Positions 8,192 through 17,074 of a stretch of DNA of 64,000 nt are shown piece after piece (the first letter of the stretch is position 1; every line of letters starts with the position of its first letter). The translations under genes and the position numbers were made by a program. Origin of the DNA: Vreelandella boliviensis LC1 (lineage in GTDB: Bacteria > Pseudomonadota > Gammaproteobacteria > Pseudomonadales > Halomonadaceae); assembly GCF_000236035.1 (NCBI RefSeq), contig NZ_JH393257.1:1899954-1963953 (forward strand), read 5' to 3'. The notes under the pieces were generated by a model. The model ran no database searches and had not been told where the DNA came from. It saw only the letters and a program-made list of their open reading frames with translations.

Positions 8192-9202
8192 ATGCCTCAA
8201 CTTCAATCACGCAGTTTGCGGGCCTATGCCGACTACCTTGAGTATTTGGATCAAACCCAGCTGCCGCAAGCGGAGCAGTGGGTGCGCTGTGACTCGCCTG
8301 AAGAGTGGTGGGGTGCGGTGAAAAACCTGGCGATTCGCGGTGCGCCGCTGATTGGCTTGAGCGCCGCCTTTGTGTTGGCCCAATACGCCGCGCGCTATCC
8401 TGAAAGCGACTGGCAGCTGGTGAGCGATCGCTTACGTGCCACACGCCCCACGGCAGTTAACTTAATGTACTGCCTGGATGCCATGGAAGCCTGCTTTGAG
8501 CTAGGCGCCAACGCCTTGGCCGAGCGCGCCGCCGAACTGTTTGCAGAAGATCGCGAGCTTTGCCAACGCATGGCCGAGCGGGGCGCTGATCTTATACAGC
8601 CGGGTGACCGGGTGCTTACCCACTGCAACACCGGGGCGTTGGCCACTGCAGGGGTGGGTACGGCAATTGGCGCGCTGGCGGTGGCTAAACAGCGCGGCAT
8701 TGAGCTGCATGTGTATGTGGATGAAACTCGCCCGCTGCTACAGGGTGGCCGTTTAACCGCCTGGGAAATGGCCGACTTAGGTATTTCCTACCAGCTAATT
8801 GCCGATAGCATGGCCGCCAGCCTGATGGCAGCAGGTAAAGTCGATAAAGTGATGGTGGGAGCCGACCGTATCTGCGCTAACGGCGACTTCGCCAACAAAG
8901 TGGGTACTTACATGCTGGCGGTGATCGCTCACTATCATCAGGTGCCGTTTTACGTGGTAGCCCCTTACACCACGGTAGACCCGGCATGTGCTACCGGCTC
9001 GGATATTCCCATTGAGCAGCGCGACCCTGCCGAAATCCGCGGCGCTGCGGGTGCCTTTGGTAATGTGGTGTGGGCACCAGAAGACGCCCCTGTTTGGAAC
9101 CCCGCTTTTGATGTGACGCCCGCTGAACTTGTCACTGGCTGGGTACTGGACACAGGTGTTTTCGATGCCGCTGCTATCGCTCGTGGTGAGCATTGCCGAT
9201 AA
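8192..9202 (+). CDS. mtnA: S-methyl-5-thioribose-1-phosphate isomerase
   Basis: 336 aa isomerase converting methylthioribose-1-phosphate to methylthioribulose-1-phosphate, a member of the eIF2B-alpha-like family. The catalytic cysteine is in THCNTGALATAGVGTA and the catalytic aspartate in GADRICANGDFANKVGTY. IRGAPLIGLSAAF near residue 50 is also diagnostic. The ATG at 8192 sits 8 bp after AAGGAG; an earlier in-frame ATG at 8111 would add 27 unrelated residues. With mtnK, B, C and D this gives the pathway from methylthioribose to the ketoacid of methionine; MTA nucleosidase and the final transaminase are not in the window. Confidence 0.95.
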   Translation: MPQLQSRSLRAYADYLEYLDQTQLPQAEQWVRCDSPEEWWGAVKNLAIRGAPLIGLSAAFVLAQYAARYPESDWQLVSDRLRATRPTAVNLMYCLDAMEACFELGANALAERAAELFAEDRELCQRMAERGADLIQPGDRVLTHCNTGALATAGVGTAIGALAVAKQRGIELHVYVDETRPLLQGGRLTAWEMADLGISYQLIADSMAASLMAAGKVDKVMVGADRICANGDFANKVGTYMLAVIAHYHQVPFYVVAPYTTVDPACATGSDIPIEQRDPAEIRGAAGAFGNVVWAPEDAPVWNPAFDVTPAELVTGWVLDTGVFDAAAIARGEHCR

Positions 9203-9212
9203 TACCGGCGAG

Positions 9213-9311
9213 CTAACCCAGTGCCATCATTGCTGCGCGTAGGTAGGTTCGTAGGAAGTGATCGATATGTCCGTTGAGCGTTTCGAAGACCACACTCAAG
9301 CCTTGACTTGA
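9213..9311 (-). pseudogene. Possible 3' remnant of a regulator-like gene
   Basis: The 115 bp between mtnA and recQ holds a minus-strand open stretch of 32 sense codons and a TAG, reading SSQGLSVVFETLNGHIDHFL then RTYLRAAMMALG. The helical composition resembles the C-terminus of a TetR-type regulator. There is no start codon or ribosome-binding site, and it begins just after a stop codon that follows recQ. It reads like a leftover 3' end, but could be chance coding potential. Confidence 0.3.
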
Positions 9312-9317
9312 TCATTT

Positions 9318-11135
9318 TTACTCGGCTTCCCGATTCGCCAGAATAACGCCCAAAAATCCCTCGCCGTAATCCGCCAGTTTGCGCGCGCCGATGCCGGAGA
9401 TCGCCCCCAGTGCCTCCAGGCTTTGGGGTTTCTGTTCGACCAATTCAGCCAGAGTGGCGTCGTGGAAAATCACATAGGCAGGCACGCCCTGGGCTGCAGC
9501 CAGTTCACGACGGTGCTGGCGCAGGGCTTCCCATAGCTCCCCGTGGGGCAGCGTGGTAGAGGCGCCTTTGCTGCCACGCCGAGTGGTCTTGGCCTTGCTT
9601 GGTTTGCGCAGGGTGAGGGCGTGTTCGCCGCGCAGCACCGGCTTTGCGTTCGCAGTCAGCTTGATACCACCGTGCCCCTCCATATCCACGCTTAAATAGC
9701 CGCTGGCAATCAGTTGGCGAAAGAGTGCTTTCCACTCATTAGCCGCGAGCTCTTTACCAATGCCGAAGGTACTGATGCGGTCGTGACCAAAACGGGTAAT
9801 TCGTTCGTTGCTTTTGCCTAACAGTACATCCACCAGATAGGTCACGCCGAAGCGCTGCTCGGTGCGGTAGACACAGGAAAGCGCCTTTTGCGCCGCCACG
9901 GTGGCCTCCCAGGTTTCGGGTGGGGTTAGGCAGTTGTCGCAGTTGCCGCAGGGCGCATCCAGATGATCGCCAAAGTAGTGAAGCAGCGCCTGGCGTCGGC
10001 AGCTGATGATTTCACACAGCCCCAGCATGGCATCGAGCTTCTGCTGCTCAATGCGTTTTTGCTGGTCGGCGGCGCTGGAGTCCTGCTGCATTTGGCGTAG
10101 CGTGATCACATCTTGGAGCCCGTAGGCCATCCAGGCATCGGCGGGCAGGCCATCGCGCCCGGCGCGGCCGGTCTCCTGGTAGTAGGCTTCGATGCTCTTG
10201 GGTAGGTTGAGGTGGGCCACAAAGCGCACGTCGGGTTTGTCGATGCCCATGCCGAAGGCAATGGTGGCCACAATGACCACGCCATCTTCACGCAGAAAAC
10301 GGGTCTGGTGGTGCTGGCGCTGTTCGGCGGGAAGCCCGGCGTGATAGGGCAGTGCGGTCAGCCCCTGGCGCTCGAGCCAAGCGGCGGTCTCCTCCACCTT
10401 GCGCCGGGAAAGGCAGTAGACGATACCCGCCTCACCGTCGTGGTGCTCGCGGATAAACTGCAACAGCTGTTCCTTGGCCTTGCCCTGATTTTCGGCGATA
10501 TGGTAACGAATGTTGGGCCGGTCAAAGCCGCTGTTATACAGCGCTGCCTCTTGGAGCTGAAGGTGCTCCATGATATCGCCACGGGTAGGCACATCGGCAG
10601 TGGCGGTCAGAGCGATGCGCGGCACCTGGGGAAAGCGTTGATGCAGATGGGAGAGCTGACGATACTCGGGGCGAAAATCGTGTCCCCATTGGGAGACACA
10701 GTGGGCTTCATCAATGGCGAACAGGGCAATTTGGGTCTGTTCCAGCAGCATCTGCAGTCGCGCCGTGGCCAGCCGTTCGGGCGCGACATACAAGAGATCC
10801 AGCTCGCCCGCGCGCAGGCGGTTTTCCACCTCGACTGCCTCGTGATAATCGAGGCTGGAGTTGAGGTAGTCCGCTCTGACTCCGTTCTGCTTTAGTGCCG
10901 CTACCTGATCCTGCATTAGCGCGATCAGCGGCGAGACCACAATCGCAGTGCCTTCGCGCAGCAGTGCAGGGATCTGATAGCACAGCGACTTACCCCCGCC
11001 GGTGGGCATCAGCACCAGCGCATCGCCCCCAGCGATTACATGCTCAATGATCGCTTGCTGCGGGCCGCGAAAGCGGTCGTAGCCAAATACCTCCTGCAGC
11101 ACCTTGAGGGCTTCCGGGTGGGTGTCGGCGTGCAT
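9318..11135 (-). CDS. recQ: ATP-dependent DNA helicase RecQ
   Basis: 605 aa 3'-5' DNA helicase of recombination and replication-fork repair. Walker A is MPTGGGKS around residues 43-50, the DEAH box lies in [21 protein letters not shown], and motif VI reads [12 protein letters not shown]. The RecQ zinc-binding cysteines are in the [12 protein letters not shown] ... CGNCDNC segment. An HRDC domain closes the protein (about residues 525-600). The ATG at 11135 follows GGGAGAG; a TTG one codon upstream is less likely. Full family length and no broken motif. It appears monocistronic. Confidence 0.97.
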   Translation of the reverse strand: MHADTHPEALKVLQEVFGYDRFRGPQQAIIEHVIAGGDALVLMPTGGGKSLCYQIPALLREGTAIVVSPLIALMQDQVAALKQNGVRADYLNSSLDYHEAVEVENRLRAGELDLLYVAPERLATARLQMLLEQTQIALFAIDEAHCVSQWGHDFRPEYRQLSHLHQRFPQVPRIALTATADVPTRGDIMEHLQLQEAALYNSGFDRPNIRYHIAENQGKAKEQLLQFIREHHDGEAGIVYCLSRRKVEETAAWLERQGLTALPYHAGLPAEQRQHHQTRFLREDGVVIVATIAFGMGIDKPDVRFVAHLNLPKSIEAYYQETGRAGRDGLPADAWMAYGLQDVITLRQMQQDSSAADQQKRIEQQKLDAMLGLCEIISCRRQALLHYFGDHLDAPCGNCDNCLTPPETWEATVAAQKALSCVYRTEQRFGVTYLVDVLLGKSNERITRFGHDRISTFGIGKELAANEWKALFRQLIASGYLSVDMEGHGGIKLTANAKPVLRGEHALTLRKPSKAKTTRRGSKGASTTLPHGELWEALRQHRRELAAAQGVPAYVIFHDATLAELVEQKPQSLEALGAISGIGARKLADYGEGFLGVILANREAE

Positions 11136-11204
11136 CAATGCTCTCCCTTGTCGCGTGCTTAAGAGAGAATTGTCGCACGAAAAACCTGAGGGGTGTCTGC
11201 CTAG

Positions 11205-11279
11205 CGAATCCCCGCCCTTAAAAACGACTGCACGAATTGGCGTTGGAAGAGCAAAAAAGGCGATCCACAGTGGGCGATA
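11205..11279 (-). repeat. Copy A of permease 3' end (direct repeat, truncated, about 75 bp)
   Basis: This stretch matches the last codons of the CUT1 permease gene whose full copy ends at 26493, including the sense for AGIR and a stop codon (TAG here, TAA in the intact gene). It has several substitutions, a one-base gain in the A run and a one-base loss in the G run. Homology stops at about 11279. It lies between the recQ start and the RES/Xre pair, in the same orientation as copies B and C, which suggests it is the oldest remnant. Confidence 0.85.
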
Positions 11280-11319
11280 GTACGCAATGAAACGTCAACA
11301 GACCCTAGCAGGGACGGCG

Positions 11320-12000
11320 TTAACCTAATAGCGTTAGCTCATAAACATGGCGGATACGCTGACCATCCCAGTCATAACCGAGATGACGTCCCTGGCGCGC
11401 TGCTGATAGCACGGGTGGACGTAGCACTGCGGCGCATTCGCCTTCTGGATCACGGACGCTGGGATAAACGATGCCATCCGCTTGTTTCTCCCAGGCTTTT
11501 CTACCCAAGGTTTGTCCGGCTGCCCAGCTACTCGGTGTGAGAAGCGCTTGGGCAGCATTCTGCCCACGTAAATCAATCAGTTGGCCCGTTAAATCCGACA
11601 GATAAACACGCTGCTGAAGCATCAAGGGTGGTTGGCTCGACTCGCCCATAAACTGCTCTGCGTGGTAAACGGTTTCGGCAATGGCGGTAGTTTCGGTTAG
11701 CGCGCAGTAGTAAGCGCCAAAGGTGCCATCGCTAAAACGCGAGCCGGTCGCGGGGAAGTGGCAAAAGGCGGCCATAACGGGCGTCCAGCCGGGGCCGTAG
11801 CGGCGGTCATCATCGCGAACGAGGTGAATGGTTCCTGCTTCCTCACGTAGCCTTGCGGAGGTTTCGCCTTCCAGCTCATTGAGCAAGTCCCAATCATCAG
11901 CGTTGTTGTTGACGCCTTCGAATAAATCAATCGGTGGGAAACGCGAAGGAATAACACGGTAACTGGGCCGCCACGTGATGTTGTTCAGCGGGAATGTCAT
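11320..12000 (-). CDS. RES-domain toxin of a RES/Xre toxin-antitoxin pair
   Basis: 226 aa. The RES domain spans roughly residues 40-200, with conserved R in RVIPSRFPP, GTFGAYYCALTETTAIAETVYH (the tyrosine and glutamate of the NAD-binding pocket) and SSWAAGQTLG further on. Characterised RES toxins degrade or transfer from NAD+ and arrest growth. The start overlaps the antitoxin stop by 4 bp (ATGA), so translation is coupled. The pair sits between two direct-repeat copies (A and B) of a permease 3' end, implying it arrived as a cassette. Confidence 0.88.
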   Translation of the reverse strand: MTFPLNNITWRPSYRVIPSRFPPIDLFEGVNNNADDWDLLNELEGETSARLREEAGTIHLVRDDDRRYGPGWTPVMAAFCHFPATGSRFSDGTFGAYYCALTETTAIAETVYHAEQFMGESSQPPLMLQQRVYLSDLTGQLIDLRGQNAAQALLTPSSWAAGQTLGRKAWEKQADGIVYPSVRDPEGECAAVLRPPVLSAARQGRHLGYDWDGQRIRHVYELTLLG

Positions 12001-12398
12001 GCATGGCCTCCACCACGCGCGGCATCTAAATGCTGGCGAACAACGTAAAGGTCGGAGACTTGACCATTTAAAAGACGCTCCATTGGCGAGTGACCGGCAA
12101 AAAGAGGGTTATTGCTGGATCTCTGTAGCCAGCTATTAGCGGCCTCTTGATTGGGCAGCAATATGTGTAGTGCTTTGTAGATACCCAGAATCAACGACAC
12201 CCGCTCCAGATGATTAGCATCCAGGCGAGCCTGCTCCGGTGCCAGCTTCCAACGCCGGTAGGTAGAATCAGGTACGCCTAATAGCAGTGCTGCTTCGCTT
12301 TCTTTTAGCCCCCATCCACGAGAAATGTTGGGATAGGTGCGCATCGCGGCGGCTCCCATTTCGCGGCGCTTGTCGGCTGACTTGTGCTGAATAGCCAT
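11997..12398 (-). CDS. Xre/MbcA/ParS-family antitoxin
   Basis: 133 aa. The N-terminal half contains a Xre-like helix-turn-helix (GLKESEAALLLGVPDSTYRRWK, about residues 29-50). The C-terminal half is the DUF2384 toxin-binding domain ending NPLFAGHSPMERLLNGQVSDLYVV. This antitoxin neutralises the RES toxin encoded just downstream and normally represses its own promoter. A good AGGAGGA site precedes the ATG. The 70 bp upstream (to the copy B repeat) probably holds the promoter. Confidence 0.9.
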   Translation of the reverse strand: MAIQHKSADKRREMGAAAMRTYPNISRGWGLKESEAALLLGVPDSTYRRWKLAPEQARLDANHLERVSLILGIYKALHILLPNQEAANSWLQRSSNNPLFAGHSPMERLLNGQVSDLYVVRQHLDAARGGGHA

Positions 12399-12469
12399 AT
12401 ATCTTCCTCCTCACTTATTCATAGCTTACGCCAAGTGAGCGATATTTGGAAAATGATAGCCATTTGAGC

Positions 12470-13219
12470 CTAACGAATCCCCGCCCTTAAAAACGACTGC
12501 ACAAACTGGCGCTGAAAAAGCAAAAAGGCGATCAACAGTGGGGCGATACTGAGCAGCGTGGCGGCACTAACGGTGGCCCAGTTAACGCCAGTTTCCGGGG
12601 CGGAGAAAACCCCAAGGCCGACCGTTAACGGGCGGCTCTCTACCGAGTTGGTGACCACTAGCGGCCAGATAAAGTTATTCCAGTGGTGGCTGATCGAGAC
12701 CAGGCCATAAGCCTAATAGGTGGGCTTGGCTAGCGGTACGTAAACCTTCCACAAAATTTCCAGCCAGTTGCAGCCTTCGATGCGTGCGGCGTCTTCAAGC
12801 TCCCGGGGGATAGTTTTAAACGTTTGGCGGAGCAGAAAAATACCCAGGGCGCTGGCGACATAAGGCAGGCCAATCCCGGTGATGGTGTTGATCAATCCAT
12901 GCCCCCTGGCGATCAGGTCTGTCAGAAGGTCTAGATGACTATGGGCTGCCGCTTTCGTCAGGGCGGCCCATCCACAGGCATCGGCGGCATCCACGGCAAG
13001 CCCGGCATCGAGCAGCACTCGGACTGTCGAGCCGTCACTGTTCTCGGCTGCCAGCGTCAAGGGCGTGTGCCCCAGCGAATCGATGACGTTATTGTCAGCG
13101 TCTTCAAGAAAGAAGGGCGTGAACGTAATGACGCTGATTACCAACAGGCTTATCAATATCCCGGTCTACACGGGATAGCGGTGGTAGAAGAGAGTCAATG
13201 GCTGCAATGGGCGTTTCAT
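12470..13219 (-). pseudogene. Chimeric pseudogene: ankyrin N-terminus fused to ABC permease C-terminus
   Basis: Reading from 13219, the frame encodes MKRPLQPLTLFYHRYPV, a TAG at 13168-13166, then a membrane segment (LISLLVISVITFTPFF) and about two ankyrin repeats (GHTPLTLAAENSDGSTVRVL; GWAALTKAAAHSHLDLLTDL). Near 12895 it joins in frame the last 140 codons of a CUT1 permease (LINTITGIGLPYVASALGIF onward). A second nonsense codon, TAG at 12715-12713, replaces the Leu codon TTG of the intact copy. A GGAGG site precedes 13219. It is therefore the 5' end of an ankyrin-protein gene joined to a permease 3' fragment, and dead. Confidence 0.85.
12474..12894 (-). repeat. Copy B of permease 3' end (421 bp direct repeat)
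   Basis: Aligns without gaps to 26497-26917. By direct comparison 17 substitutions fall within the first 241 bp (12474-12714) while the remaining 180 bp (12715-12894) are identical. Beyond 12894 the sequences diverge abruptly. Copies B and C are 14,023 bp apart in the same orientation and bracket island 1. Confidence 0.95.
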
Positions 13220-13337
13220 CGGGCCTCCATTGTTCATTGGTTTACGTTGTAACTTTATCTCGAGTTTACTTGGGTTTCTGCTTTTTGTAGCTGCGCAATT
13301 TTGGCCGCCGATGACGCGATGTCACGTATAGTGATAA

Positions 13338-13357
13338 TAAAATAAAATAAAATAAAA
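13338..13357. repeat. Pentanucleotide tandem repeat (TAAAA)4
   Basis: Four perfect TAAAA units inside the AT-rich leader of the TRAP operon. Copy number of such tracts can vary by slippage and can alter promoter spacing, but the transcription start is unknown here. Confidence 0.8.
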
Positions 13358-13364
13358 TCAATAA

Positions 13365-13385
13365 ACGAATTTTTAATTAATTCGT
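13365..13385. promoter_or_regulatory. Inverted repeat, possible operator
   Basis: Perfect 7 bp arms ACGAATT and AATTCGT with a 7 bp AT spacer, about 200 bp upstream of the dctP-type gene. It could be a regulator site; no family-specific match is claimed. Confidence 0.3.
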
Positions 13386-13582
13386 GGCCAATATATTTAA
13401 GTAAGTCGTATTTAGAGTTTGTGTTTTTTAATTGATTTTTATTTTGAAGTGAAAGTTAATTTGTATAAAAATGAGTAATGTTAAAGATAAGAATTATAAA
13501 ATTGCCATGTGAGTATTATCCATCGAATCTGTTGTCTCCGGGTCTAATTCCAATCGCCACAATAAAGACAGCAGGTATCAAA

Positions 13583-14560
13583 ATGAAACTGACTCCTCTT
13601 GCCTTCTCCAGTCTTATCGGGCTAACCGCCTTTGCAAGTAATGCACATGCCCTGGATATCAAGCTCGGCCACGTGTTGGCACCCACACACAATTGGCATG
13701 TCTCTGCGGAAGGCTTCGCTGACGATGTAAAGGAAGCGACGGATAGCCGCGTCAACTTTCAGGTTTTTCCCAGTGGTCAGCTGGGTAATGAAACTCGAAT
13801 GGTAGAAGGCATGCAGATCGGCAGCATGGAGGCCGGAATCATCGGCTGTGGCTCCTTCCAGTCACTGGAACCCAAGTTCGGTATCGTTGAGTTGCCTTAT
13901 TCCTGGGCGAACCGAGAAGCAGCCTACGCCGCCTACGATGGCGAACTGGGCGAAACGCTCGAAACACTGGCGCAAGAGAAGAACATCAAGATTCTCAGCT
14001 GGTGGGAAAACGGTTTCCGCCATGTCACCAATAATCGTGGACCCATCGACTCCCCCGAAGACCTGGAGGGCCTGAAGATTCGGGTTACCCCCGACAGGAT
14101 GCGGCTCGATACTTTCGAGGCACTAGGTTCCAATCCTGCTCCCCTTGCCTTCGGTGAACTCTACTCGGCGTTACAGCAAGGTGTCTTTGATGCTCAGGAG
14201 AATCCTCTCTCTATTATCTACTCCTCATCCTTTTATGAAGTCCAGGATTACGTCTCCCTTACGGGCCATGTCTGGGCGCCGGCATGTCTGACGATTGCCG
14301 ATCTTACCTGGAACAAGATCAACCCGGACGACCAGCAAGTCATCCAGGAGCTTGCCGATAAGTGGCGCGATAAACAGCGTGCCATGACGCGAGAAGATGA
14401 TGAAACCATGCTTGAAAATCTGACCGCCGAAGGTATGCAGATCAATGAGGTCGATACGGCTCCCTTCAACCAGAAGGTTCAGGGCGTATGGAACGACTAT
14501 GCCGAGGTATTCGGTGAGGAGTTGATGGAGACCGTCAGACAGTATCGTACGGCCGAATGA
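13583..14560 (+). CDS. TRAP transporter substrate-binding protein, DctP family (island 1, system 1)
   Basis: 325 aa from the ATG at 13583, which begins a clean signal peptide (residues 1-23, ending ASNAHA); an upstream start at 13478 would place 35 unrelated residues before it. The mature protein has DctP hallmarks: LGHVLAPTHNWH, VFPSGQLGNETRMVEGMQIG, LEGLKIRVTPDRMRLDTFEALGSNPAPLAFGELYSALQQGVFDAQENP, with the arginine in the IRV segment expected to bind a substrate carboxylate. It is followed 1 bp later by the DctQ and DctM subunit genes. The substrate is probably an organic acid. Confidence 0.93.
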   Translation: MKLTPLAFSSLIGLTAFASNAHALDIKLGHVLAPTHNWHVSAEGFADDVKEATDSRVNFQVFPSGQLGNETRMVEGMQIGSMEAGIIGCGSFQSLEPKFGIVELPYSWANREAAYAAYDGELGETLETLAQEKNIKILSWWENGFRHVTNNRGPIDSPEDLEGLKIRVTPDRMRLDTFEALGSNPAPLAFGELYSALQQGVFDAQENPLSIIYSSSFYEVQDYVSLTGHVWAPACLTIADLTWNKINPDDQQVIQELADKWRDKQRAMTREDDETMLENLTAEGMQINEVDTAPFNQKVQGVWNDYAEVFGEELMETVRQYRTAE

Positions 14561-14561
14561 C

Positions 14562-15035
14562 ATGAGGTTTTCCAGACTTGCAACACGAGTATCCAATCTC
14601 AGTCTGGCCGTGGCCGCCGTCGGGGCAGCCGCCCTGGCGGCACTGGTCATCTATACGGTGTTCATGCGCTGGGTTGTGGGACAAACGCCCAGCTGGGCTG
14701 AAGAGTTGCCGCGATTGGTGCTGATCTGGACCGCCCTGCTGGGTTCCGTCACCTGTACCCATCGATGCTCCCATCTCAACGCCGGGCTGCTGCCTCTGAT
14801 CGTGCGTTCCACCGATGTCCGCCGGACTATTGGCAGGGCCACGGATATTGTCCTGCTGGTGATGCTGCTGGTGCTGGCCAAGGCAGGCTGGGACCTGACG
14901 TTACTGACCATGAGCATGACGACCACGGCCTTGAAGATGCCTGTCGGCTTTCTGTACCTCTCGGTGCCGGTGGGCTGCGTGGGCATGGCATTGATGCAGT
15001 TGCAGCACGTGTTGTCTCCAGGAGATAGCCAATGA
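14562..15035 (+). CDS. TRAP transporter small membrane subunit, DctQ family (system 1)
   Basis: 157 aa with four hydrophobic helices and the family motif WAEELPRLVLIWTALLGSV in the second helix region. It pairs with the large DctM subunit to form the sodium-driven membrane part of the transporter. It starts 1 bp after the binding-protein stop and overlaps dctM by 4 bp, so the three subunits are translationally coupled. Confidence 0.9.
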   Translation: MRFSRLATRVSNLSLAVAAVGAAALAALVIYTVFMRWVVGQTPSWAEELPRLVLIWTALLGSVTCTHRCSHLNAGLLPLIVRSTDVRRTIGRATDIVLLVMLLVLAKAGWDLTLLTMSMTTTALKMPVGFLYLSVPVGCVGMALMQLQHVLSPGDSQ

Positions 15036-16315
15036 CCTTCGGTGCACTTACTCTGCTGGGTGTCTTCGGACTCGCCATTCTGGTCAACATACCGATTGCC
15101 TTCGGTCTGATTCTCGCCGCCCTCGTCTACCTGCTCGTGTTTGGTGCGGCCCCCATGATGGTTTCCGCACAACAGTTCGTCGGTGGAATGGACAGCTTCA
15201 CGCTACTGGCGATCCCGTTGTTCATCCTCGCGGCGCAATTGATGAACAGTGCCGGCTTGACCAGGCGTATCGTGCACCTTTGCATGTCCCTGGTCGGCGA
15301 CATCCGAGGCGGGCTGGCCGTTGTGGCGGTGCTGGCGTGTATGTTGTTCGGCGCCTTGTCCGGGTCGGGAGTGGCGGATGTCATTGCCATCGGCAGTATG
15401 CTGTTGCCGGCGATGCATAAAAACGGCTACGACAAGGGCTTCAGCAGCGCTCTGGTCGGGTGTGCCAGCTCTTTCGGTACGGTAATTCCTCCCAGCATCG
15501 TCATGATCGTCTACGGCACCACCTCCAATACCTCGGTAGGCAAGCTCTTCATGGGCGGTGTGATTCCCGGCCTGCTGTTGACGCTGTCGTTGATAGGCGT
15601 GGCGCTCTATATCTCACGCAAGCATGGCTGGGCAGGGGTAAAGCCTTCCGACCCTGCCGAGCGGCGCCGAGCGGTCATCGATGCGCTGCCCGCGCTCATG
15701 GTACCGGTGCTGATCATCGGGGGGATTCGCTTCGGCGTCTTCACCCCCACCGAGGCGGCGGCCTCCGCCATCCTCTATGCGCTCATCCTCGGTATCGTCC
15801 TCTATCGCTGTCTCTCGCTGCGGGACATTCTCGATTGCGTCATCGCCACGGCGGAAACCAGTGCCGCCATCCTGGTCATCATCGGTGCCGCTGGCCTCTT
15901 CGCCTGGGGGCTGACCTATGAACAGGTGCCGCAAGCCATCGCCGGGATCATCGGCGACTGGACGGATAGTTCGCACAGCGTGTTGCTGTTGCTGACCGCG
16001 GTGCTACTGGTGCTCGGAACCTTCATGGAAAGCATCGCCATCATCATCATCGTCACGCCGATCGTCATGCCGCTGCTCTCCCAATACGGCATCGACCCGG
16101 TGCATTTCGGCGTGCTGCTGACGGTCAACCTCGCGATCGGCGCCAATACGCCACCCTTGGGTATCGACCTGATGGCGGCTTGCCGTATCTCCGGCATCAG
16201 TGTCATGGAAACGCTACGTCCGCTTTCGCTGATGCTGATGTCCATGCTTGCCGTCCTGATGATGATCACCTTCGTGCCCGATATCGTGCTGTTCCTGCCC
16301 AACCTGATGGAGTGA
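15032..16315 (+). CDS. TRAP transporter large membrane subunit, DctM family (system 1)
   Basis: 427 aa, about 12 transmembrane segments. Typical motifs are present: GGMDSFTLLAIPLFILAAQLMN near residue 50, GALSGSGVADVIAIGSMLLPAM near residue 110, FGTVIPPSIVMIVYG near residue 150, and the C-terminal NLAIGANTPPLGIDL. This is the ion-coupled permease of the TRAP system. It overlaps dctQ (ATGA) and is followed 6 bp later by the aldolase gene, so the transporter and enzymes are probably one transcript. Confidence 0.93.
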   Translation: MTFGALTLLGVFGLAILVNIPIAFGLILAALVYLLVFGAAPMMVSAQQFVGGMDSFTLLAIPLFILAAQLMNSAGLTRRIVHLCMSLVGDIRGGLAVVAVLACMLFGALSGSGVADVIAIGSMLLPAMHKNGYDKGFSSALVGCASSFGTVIPPSIVMIVYGTTSNTSVGKLFMGGVIPGLLLTLSLIGVALYISRKHGWAGVKPSDPAERRRAVIDALPALMVPVLIIGGIRFGVFTPTEAAASAILYALILGIVLYRCLSLRDILDCVIATAETSAAILVIIGAAGLFAWGLTYEQVPQAIAGIIGDWTDSSHSVLLLLTAVLLVLGTFMESIAIIIIVTPIVMPLLSQYGIDPVHFGVLLTVNLAIGANTPPLGIDLMAACRISGISVMETLRPLSLMLMSMLAVLMMITFVPDIVLFLPNLME

Positions 16316-16321
16316 CCCAGC

Positions 16322-17074
16322 ATGGCTCATGGTACGTTAAAACACTGTAGAAGCTGGCTTTTTGTGCCGGGTCATGACGCCGAGCGGCTTGCCGATGCGT
16401 TGGCTTCCAGAGCCGACGTCATCGTCGTCGACCTGGAGGAGTTCACCCCGTCAGCGTCACGCGATGCGGCCTGTCAGGCATTCGCCGATGTGGCCGATAG
16501 CTGTCGGCAAAATGGGTGTTTGCCCATGGCGCGTATCAATGCCCTCGACAGGGGAGGGCGGCACGAACTGACATCACTGATGGGAGGCGCTCCCGCTGCC
16601 GTTTTCTTGCCCCAGGTTGATGAGGCCAACCAGTTGGAAGCCCTTGCGTCAGCACTTGATGGCGAAGAGAGGCGTTGGGGCATGCCGCGGGGAGCCACTG
16701 CCATCGTCCCGACCCTGGAGAGCCGCTTGGGGGTCGAGCGGGCTGATGACTTGCTGCGGGCCAGTCCGCGCATTGCCGCGGCACTGCTCGGCACCGGTGA
16801 CCTGGCACGAGTCCTCGGGCTCTCGGCCGAGGAACGTAGTGCCGCGCTGGCTCCTTTCCGCCAGCGTTTCCTCAGGAGTTGCCGTGATGCCGGCGTCCTG
16901 GCCATCGACGGCCCGTGGCCGGAGACGCAAGGGTTCGACGCCGACCAGGTCTGGTCGCGCCAGTGCGGCTTCCGGGCGCGTTGTGTCGTTGATACTCGCC
17001 AGGTCGAGCCGCTGCATCGGCTGGTACCCCCCCTGTCTTCCTTAACCATTCGTCCAAAGAGACCCCGCACATGA
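16322..17074 (+). CDS. HpcH/HpaI aldolase / CitE-like lyase
   Basis: 250 aa TIM-barrel protein of the HpcH/HpaI-CitE superfamily, which cleaves carbon-carbon bonds of beta-hydroxy acids or their CoA esters. Motifs: SWLFVPGHDAERL at the start, VIVVDLEEFTPSASRDAA, MARINALDRGG (substrate arginine), TLES and LLGTGDLARVLGL (metal-binding Glu and Asp). It is shorter than typical CitE/malyl-CoA lyase, and its C-terminus has GFRARCVVDTRQV where relatives carry GFxGKxxIHPxQ, so CoA use is doubtful. It overlaps the downstream TPP enzyme by 4 bp. Substrate unknown. Confidence 0.8.
   Translation: MAHGTLKHCRSWLFVPGHDAERLADALASRADVIVVDLEEFTPSASRDAACQAFADVADSCRQNGCLPMARINALDRGGRHELTSLMGGAPAAVFLPQVDEANQLEALASALDGEERRWGMPRGATAIVPTLESRLGVERADDLLRASPRIAAALLGTGDLARVLGLSAEERSAALAPFRQRFLRSCRDAGVLAIDGPWPETQGFDADQVWSRQCGFRARCVVDTRQVEPLHRLVPPLSSLTIRPKRPRT

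Larger units (their letters stand above)
13220..13582. other. AT-rich non-coding stretch upstream of first TRAP operon
   Basis: 363 bp with no credible gene, clearly more AT-rich than its surroundings. It contains a (TAAAA)4 tract at 13338-13357 and an inverted repeat ACGAATT-7 bp-AATTCGT at 13365-13385, and must carry the promoter of the TRAP operon that starts at 13583. Open frames crossing it have no ribosome-binding site. Confidence 0.6.

Noticed and set aside
12935..13252. 105-codon plus-strand frame over the ankyrin pseudogene
   Set aside because: The opposite strand has recognisable ankyrin repeats; this frame has no ribosome-binding site and no motif.
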